DNA from: Saccoglossus kowalevskii
Lineage: Eukaryota > Hemichordata > Enteropneusta > Harrimaniidae
Reading direction: 5' to 3'
Length of the DNA stretch: 27,154 nucleotides
Assembly: GCF_000003605.2 (NCBI RefSeq)
Contig: NW_003154563.1
Location: forward strand, 1 to 27,154
Both the position numbers and the translations under genes were made by a program. Shown piece after piece: positions 21,301 to 27,154 of this stretch. Under the pieces are notes generated by a model, which saw nothing but the letters and a program-made list of their open reading frames with translations, did no database searches and was not told where the DNA came from. The number at the start of each line of letters is the position of its first letter. The first letter of the stretch is position 1.

Positions 21301-24300
21301 TGGAATGTGATTTGCATACTGAAATCTAGTAGCCATCTTCATCATCATGGAATGTGATTTGCATACTGAAATCTAGCAGCCATCTTCATCATCATGGAAT
21401 GTGATTTGCATACTGAAATCTAGTTGCCATCTTCAGCATCATGGAATGTGATTTGCATACTGAAATCTACTAGCCATCTTCATCATCATGGAATGTGATT
21501 TGCATACTGAAATCTAGTAGCCATCTTAATCATCATGAAATGTGATTTGCATACTGAAATCTAGTAGCCATATTAATCATCATGAAATGTGATTTGCATA
21601 CTGAAATCTAGTAGCCATCTTCATCATCATGGAATGTGATTTGCATACTGAAATCTAGTAGCCATCTTAATCATCATGGAATGTAATTTGCATACTGAAA
21701 TCTACTAGCCATCTTCATCATCATGGAATGTGATTTGCATACTGAAATCTAGTAGCCATCTTAATCATCATGAAATGTGATTTGCATACTGAAATCTAGT
21801 AGCCATCTTCATCATCATGAAATGTGATTTGCATACTGAAATCTACTAGCCATCTTCATCATCATGGAATGTGATTTGCATACTGAAATCTAGTAGCCTT
21901 CTTCATCATCATGGAATGTGATTTGCATACTGAAATCTAGTAGCCATCTTCATCATCATGGAATGTGATTTGCATACTGAAATCTAGTAGCCATCTTCAT
22001 CATCATGAAATGTGATTTGCATACTGAAATCTAGTAGCCATCTTCATCATCATGAAATGTGATTTGCATACTAAAATCTAGTAGCCATCTTCATCATCAT
22101 GAAATGTGATTTGCATACTGAAATCTAGTAGCCATCTTAATCATCATGGAATGTGATTTGCATACTGAAATCTACTAGCCATCATCATCATCATGGAATG
22201 TGATTTGCATACTGAAATCTAGTAGCCATCTTCATCATCATGAAATGTGATTTGCATACTGAAATCTAGTAGTAGCCATCTTCATCATCATGGAATGTGA
22301 TTTGCATACTGAAATCTAGTAGCCATCTTCATCACCATGGAATGTGATTTGCATACTGAAATCTAGTAGCCATCTTCAGCATCATGGAATGTGATTTGCA
22401 TACTGAAATCTAGTAGCCATGTTCATCATCATGGAATGTGATTTGCATACTGAAATCTACTAGCCATCTTCATCATCATGGAATGTGATTTACATACTGA
22501 AATCTAGTAGCCATCTTTATCATCATGGAATGTGATTTGCATACTGAAATCTAGTAGCCATCTTCATCATCATGGAATGTGATTTGCATACTGAAATCTA
22601 CTAGCCATCTTCATCATCACGGAATGTGATTTGCATACTGAAATCTAGTAGCCATCTTCATCATCATGAAATGTGATTTGCATACAGAAATCTAGTAGCC
22701 ATCTTCATCACCATGGAATGTGATTTGCATACTGAAATCTAGTAGCCATCTTCATCATCATGGAATGTGATTTACATACTGAAATCTAGTAGCCATCTTC
22801 ATCAACATGGAATGTGATTTGCATACTGAAATCTAGTAGCCATCTTCATCATCATGAAATGTGATTTGCATACTGAAATCTAGTAGCCATCTTCATCATC
22901 ATGAAATGTGATTTGCATACTGAAATCTAGTAGTCATCTTCATCATCATGGAATGTGATTTGCATACTGAAATCTACTAGCCATCTTCATCATCATGAAA
23001 TGTGATTTGCATACTGAAATCTAGTAGCCATCTTCATCATCATGAAATGTGATTTGCATACTGAAATCTAGTAGCCATCTTCATCATCATGGAATGTGAT
23101 TTACATACTGAAATCTAGTCGCCATCTTCATCATCATGAAATGTGATTTGCATACTGAAATCTAGTAGCCATCTTCATCATCATGAAATGTGATTTGCAT
23201 ACTGACATCAAGTAGCCATCTTCATTATCATGGAATGTGATTTGCATACTGAAATCTAGTAGCCATCTTCATCATCATGAAATGTGATTTGCATACTGAA
23301 ATCTAGTAGCCATCTTCATCATCATGGAATGTGATTTGCATACTGAAATCTAGTAGCCATCTTCATCATCATGGAATGTGATTTGCATACTGAAATCTAG
23401 TAGCCATCGTTATCATCATGGAATGTGATTTGCATACTGAAATCTAGTAGCCATCTTCATCATCATGGAATGTAATTTGTATACTGAAATCTAGGAGCCA
23501 TCTTCATCATCATGGAATGTGATTTGCATACTGAAATCTAGTCGCCATCTTAATCATCATGGAATGTGATTTGCATACTGAAATCTAGTAGCCATCTTAA
23601 TCATCATGGAATGTGATTTGCATACCAAAATCTAGTAGCCATCTTCATCATCATGGAATGTGATTTGCATACTGAAATCTAGTAGCCATCTTCATCATCA
23701 TGGAATGTGATTTGCATACTGAAATCTAGTAGTCATCTTAATCATTATGGAATGTGATTTGCATACTGAAATCTAGTAGCCATCTTAATCATCATGGAAT
23801 GTGATTTGCATACTGAAATCTAGTAGCCATCTTCATCATCATGAAATGTGATTTGCATACTGAAATCTACTAGCCATCTTCATCATCATGGAATGTGATT
23901 TGCATACTGAAATCTAGTAGCCATCTTCATCATCATGGAATGTGATTTGCATACTGAAATCTAGTAGCCATCTTCATCATCATGGAATGTGATTTGCATA
24001 CTGAAATCTAGTAGCAATCTTAATCATCATGAAATGTGATTTGCATACTGAAATCTAGTAGCCATCTTAATCATCATGAAATGTGATTTGCATACTGAAA
24101 TCTAGTAGCCATCTTCATCATCATGAAATGTGATTTGCATACTGAAATCTACTAGCCATCTTCATCATCATGGAATGTGATTTGCATACTGAAATCTAGT
24201 AGCCATCTTTATCATCATGAAATGTGATTTGCATACTGAAATCTAGTAGCCATCTTCATCACCATGGAATGTGATTTGCATACTGAAATCTAGTAGCAAT

Positions 24301-24835
24301 CTTAATCATCATGAAATGTGATTTGCATACTGAAATCTAGTAGCCATCTTAATCATCATGAAATGTGATTTGCATACTGAAATCTAGTCGCCATCTTCAT
24401 CATCATGGAATGTGATTTGCATACTGAAATCTAGTAGCCATCTTCATCATCATGGAATGTGATTTACATACTGAAATCTAGTAGCCATCTTCATCATCAT
24501 GAAATGTGATTTGCATACTGAAATCTAGTAGCCATCTTCATCATCATGAAATGTGATTTGCATACTGAAATCTAGTAGCCATCTTCATCATCATGGAATG
24601 TGATTTGCATACTGAAATCTAGTAGCCATCTTTATCATCATGGAATGTGATTTGCATACTGAAATCTAGTAGCCATCTTCATCATCATGGAATGTGATTT
24701 GTATACTGAAATCTAGGAGCCATCTTCATCATCATGGAATGTGATTTGCATACTGAAATCTAGTCGCCATCTTAATCATCATGGAATGTGATTTGCATAC
24801 TGAAATCTAGTAGCCATCTTAATCATCAGGAATGT

Positions 24836-26466
24836 GATTTGCATACTGAAATCTAGTAGCCATCTTCATCATCATGAAATGTGATTTGCATACTGAAATC
24901 TAGTAGCCATCTTCATCATCATGAAATTTGATTTGCATACTGAAATCTAGTAGCCATCTTCATCATCATGGAATGTGATTTACATACTGAAATCTAGTCG
25001 CCATCTTCATCATCATGAAATGTGATTTGCATACTGAAATCTAGTAGCCATCTTCATCATCATGAAATGTGATTTGCATACTGACATCTAGTAGCCATCT
25101 TCATCATCATGGAATGTGATTTGCATACTGAAATCTAGTAGCCATCTTCATCATCATGAAATGTGATTTGCATACTGAAATCTAGTAGCCATCTTCATCA
25201 TCATGGAATGTGATTTGCATACTGAAATCTAGTAGCCATCTTCATCATCATGGAATGTGATTTGCATACTGAAATCTAGTAGCCATCTTTATCATCATGG
25301 AATGTGATTTGCATACTGAAATCTAGTAGCCATCTTCATCATCATGGAATGTGATTTGTATACTGAAATCTAGGAGCCATCTTCATCATCATGGAATGTG
25401 ATTTGCATACTGAATTCTAGTCGCCATCTTAATCATCATGAAATGTGATTTGCATACTGACATCCAGTAGCCATCTTCGTCATCATGGAATGTGATTTGC
25501 ATACTGAAATCTAGTAGCCATCTTCATCATCATGGAATGTGATTTGCATACTGAAATCTAGTAGCCATCTTCATCATCATGGAATGTGATTTGCATACTG
25601 AAATCTAGTAGCCATCTTCATCATCATGAAATGTGATTTGCATACTGAAATCTAGTAGCCATCTTCATCATCATGGAATGTGATTTGTATACTGAAATCT
25701 AGTAGCCATCTTCATCATCATGGAATGTGATTTACATACTGAAATCTAGTAGCCATCTTCATCAACATGGAATGTGATTTGCATACTGAAATCTAGTAGC
25801 CATCTTCATCATCATGAAATGTGATTTGCATACTGAAATCTAGTAGCCATCTTCATCATCATGAAATTTGATTTGCATACTGAAATCTAGTAGCCATCTT
25901 CATCATCATGGAATGTGATTTACATACTGAAATCTAGTCGCCATCTTCATCATCATGAAATGTGATTTGCATACTGAAATCTAGTAGCCATCTTCATCAT
26001 CATGAAATGTGATTTGCATACTGACATCTAGTAGCCATCTTCATCATCATGGAATGTGATTTGCATACTGAAATCTAGTAGCCATCTTCATCATCATGAA
26101 ATGTGATTTGCATACTGAAATCTAGTAGCCATCTTCATCATCATGGAATGTGATTTGCATACTGAAATCTAGTAGCCATCTTCATCATCATGGAATGTGA
26201 TTTGCATACTGAAATCTAGTAGCCATCTTTATCATCATGGAATGTGATTTGCATACTGAAATCTAGTAGCCATCTTCATCATCATGGAATGTGATTTGTA
26301 TACTGAAATCTAGGAGCCATCTTCATCATCATGGAATGTGATTTGCATACTGAATTCTAGTCGCCATCTTAATCATCATGAAATGTGATTTGCATACTGA
26401 CATCCAGTAGCCATCTTCGTCATCATGGAATGTGATTTGCATACTGAAATCTAGTAGCCATCTTCA
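24836..26466 (+). repeat. 20-monomer (940-bp) spaced duplication
   Basis: Four rare markers are all exactly 940 = 20 x 47 bp apart: GAAATTTGATTTGC (24923, 25863), GACATCTAG (25083, 26023), CTAGGAGCC (25371, 26311) and GAATTCTAGTCGCC (25411, 26351). The similar parts are about 24836-25526 and 25776-26466, with some 250 bp of other monomers between them. Identity looks near complete, so it is recent. The segment 25677-25980 also resembles 6355-6660. Confidence 0.85.
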
Positions 26467-26990
26467 TCATCATGAAATGTGATTTGCATACTGCAATCTA
26501 GTAGCCATCTTCATCATCATCGAATGTGATTTGCATACTGAAATCTAGTAGCCATCTTCATCATCATGGAATGTGATTTGCATACTGAAATCTAGTAGCC
26601 ATCTTCATCATCATGGAATGTGATTTGCATACTGAAATCTAGTAGCCATCTTCATCATGAAATGTGATTTGCATACTGAAATCTAGTAGCCATCTTCATC
26701 ATCATGAAATGTGATTTGCATACTGAAATCTAGTAGCCATCTTAATCATCATGAAATGTGATTTGCATACTGAAATCTAGTAGCCATCTTCATCATCATG
26801 AAATGTGATTTGCATACTGAAATCTAGTAGCTATCTTCATCATCATGGAATGTGATTTGCATACTGAAATCTAGTAGCCATCTTCATCATCATGGAATGT
26901 GATTTGCATACTGAAATCTAGTAGCCATTTTCATCACCATGGAATGTGATTTGCATACTGAAATCTAGTAGCCATCTTCATCATCATGGA
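26395..26990 (+). repeat. Block D copy 5
   Basis: GACATCCAG (26399) and CTTCGTC lead into CTGCAATC, CATCGAATG, the 44-bp unit (26650), CTTAATC, AGCTATC and CCATTTTCATCACCATGG. CTGCAATC followed by CATCGAATG is otherwise seen only at about 6278-6310, so this copy looks like a mosaic of block D and that segment. CATCGCGG, present in copies 2-4, is absent. Confidence 0.7.
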
Positions 26991-27154
26991 ATGTGATTTG
27001 CATACTGAAATCTAGTAGACATCTTCATCATCATGAAATGTGATTTGCATACTGAAATCTAGTAGCCATCTTCATCACCATGGAATGTGATTTGCATACT
27101 GAAATCTAGTAGCCATCTTCATCATCATGGAATGTGATTTACATACTGAAATCT

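Larger units (their letters stand above)
134..27154 (+). repeat. 47-bp satellite array, about 575 head-to-tail copies, right end open
   Basis: The monomer is 47 bp: GG at 149-150 recurs at 196-197, then every 47 bases to the window end with very few phase shifts. Landmarks by monomer position are GGAATG/GAAATG 1-6, ATTTGCAT 9-16, CTAG 25-28, GCCATCTT 31-38 and a CAT run to 47. GC is about 36%, with no CpG in the consensus. Copies differ from consensus by roughly zero to three substitutions. Recurrent variants: G or A at 2; A or T for G13/C14; C for A22; C for G28; C for A30; T for C32; A or T for C33; A, T or G near 38-39; G for T41; C or A for T44. All copies have one orientation and no foreign sequence interrupts 27 kb. 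Every frame on both strands is closed within about two to three monomers, so it is non-coding. It runs off the right edge, and its total length and second flank are not visible. Confidence 0.99.

Noticed and set aside
134-27154. CRISPR array
   Set aside because: The regular spacing is of identical units with no unique spacers between them; every base belongs to the 47-bp monomer.
134-27154. Repeat-protein coding region
   Set aside because: 47 is not a multiple of 3, and both strands carry stops in two frames of each monomer (TGA at 7-9 and 19-21, TAG at 26-28 and 29-31; reverse-strand stops at 25-27 and 38-46), so no frame stays open for more than about two to three units.
149-27154. CENP-B box or other known centromeric box
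   Set aside because: No TTCG-N-CGGG-like sequence is present; the consensus has no CpG at all. A centromeric location cannot be judged from this window.
134-27154. Human-type satellite II/III (GGAAT repeats)
   Set aside because: GGAATG occurs once per 47 bp and is not itself repeated in 5-bp steps; the rest of the monomer is unrelated.

Overview
The window is almost entirely one uninterrupted tandem satellite (minisatellite) array. After about 133 bases of non-repetitive, AT-rich flank, a 47-bp monomer starts and repeats head to tail on the same strand to the last base. By length this is about 575 copies, and the array runs off the right edge, so its true size is unknown. An array this long, free of genes, CpG-poor and built only of near-identical short monomers, points to a eukaryotic nuclear genome (satellite or heterochromatin-like DNA). 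I cannot name the species. The vertebrate-type motif readings below matter only if the host is an animal.

Monomer numbering used throughout starts at the GG (or GA) after CATCAT. Positions 1-6 are GGAATG or GAAATG, 9-16 ATTTGCAT, 25-28 CTAG, 31-38 GCCATCTT, and 38-47 a short TCA/CAT run. The consensus is about 36% GC and has no CpG. Both strands carry stop codons in two frames per monomer, and 47 is not a multiple of 3, so no reading frame stays open for more than about two to three monomers. I see no protein-coding gene, tRNA, rRNA, CRISPR array or transposon in the window.

Layout: 1-133 is left flank, with a 10-bp palindrome and a 9-bp-stem hairpin. From 112 to 148 there is a degenerate boundary monomer. 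From 134 to 27154 is the array. Linked diagnostic substitutions show that the array is a mosaic of larger blocks copied at multiples of 47 bp, some side by side (20, 23, 18, 12, 3 and again 20 monomers) and some 2.4-18 kb apart. It has no single regular higher-order repeat. Length changes are few: shared 44-bp and 50-bp monomers (whole-triplet changes) and rare 1-bp changes. Three tight clusters of 1-bp indels (5261-5350, 17165-17310, 21190-21300) look like local sequence-quality problems.

The most interesting signal is in the monomer itself. It holds a perfect octamer ATTTGCAT (reverse of ATGCAAAT, the POU/Oct site) in roughly nine of ten copies. About half the copies also have a GGAATG (TEAD/M-CAT-type) core 8 bp upstream, and nearly all have a GCCATCTT (YY1-type core) 14 bp downstream. 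If the host has these factors, the array is a dense ladder of over 500 potential binding sites. Motif matches are seen in the sequence; binding is inference.
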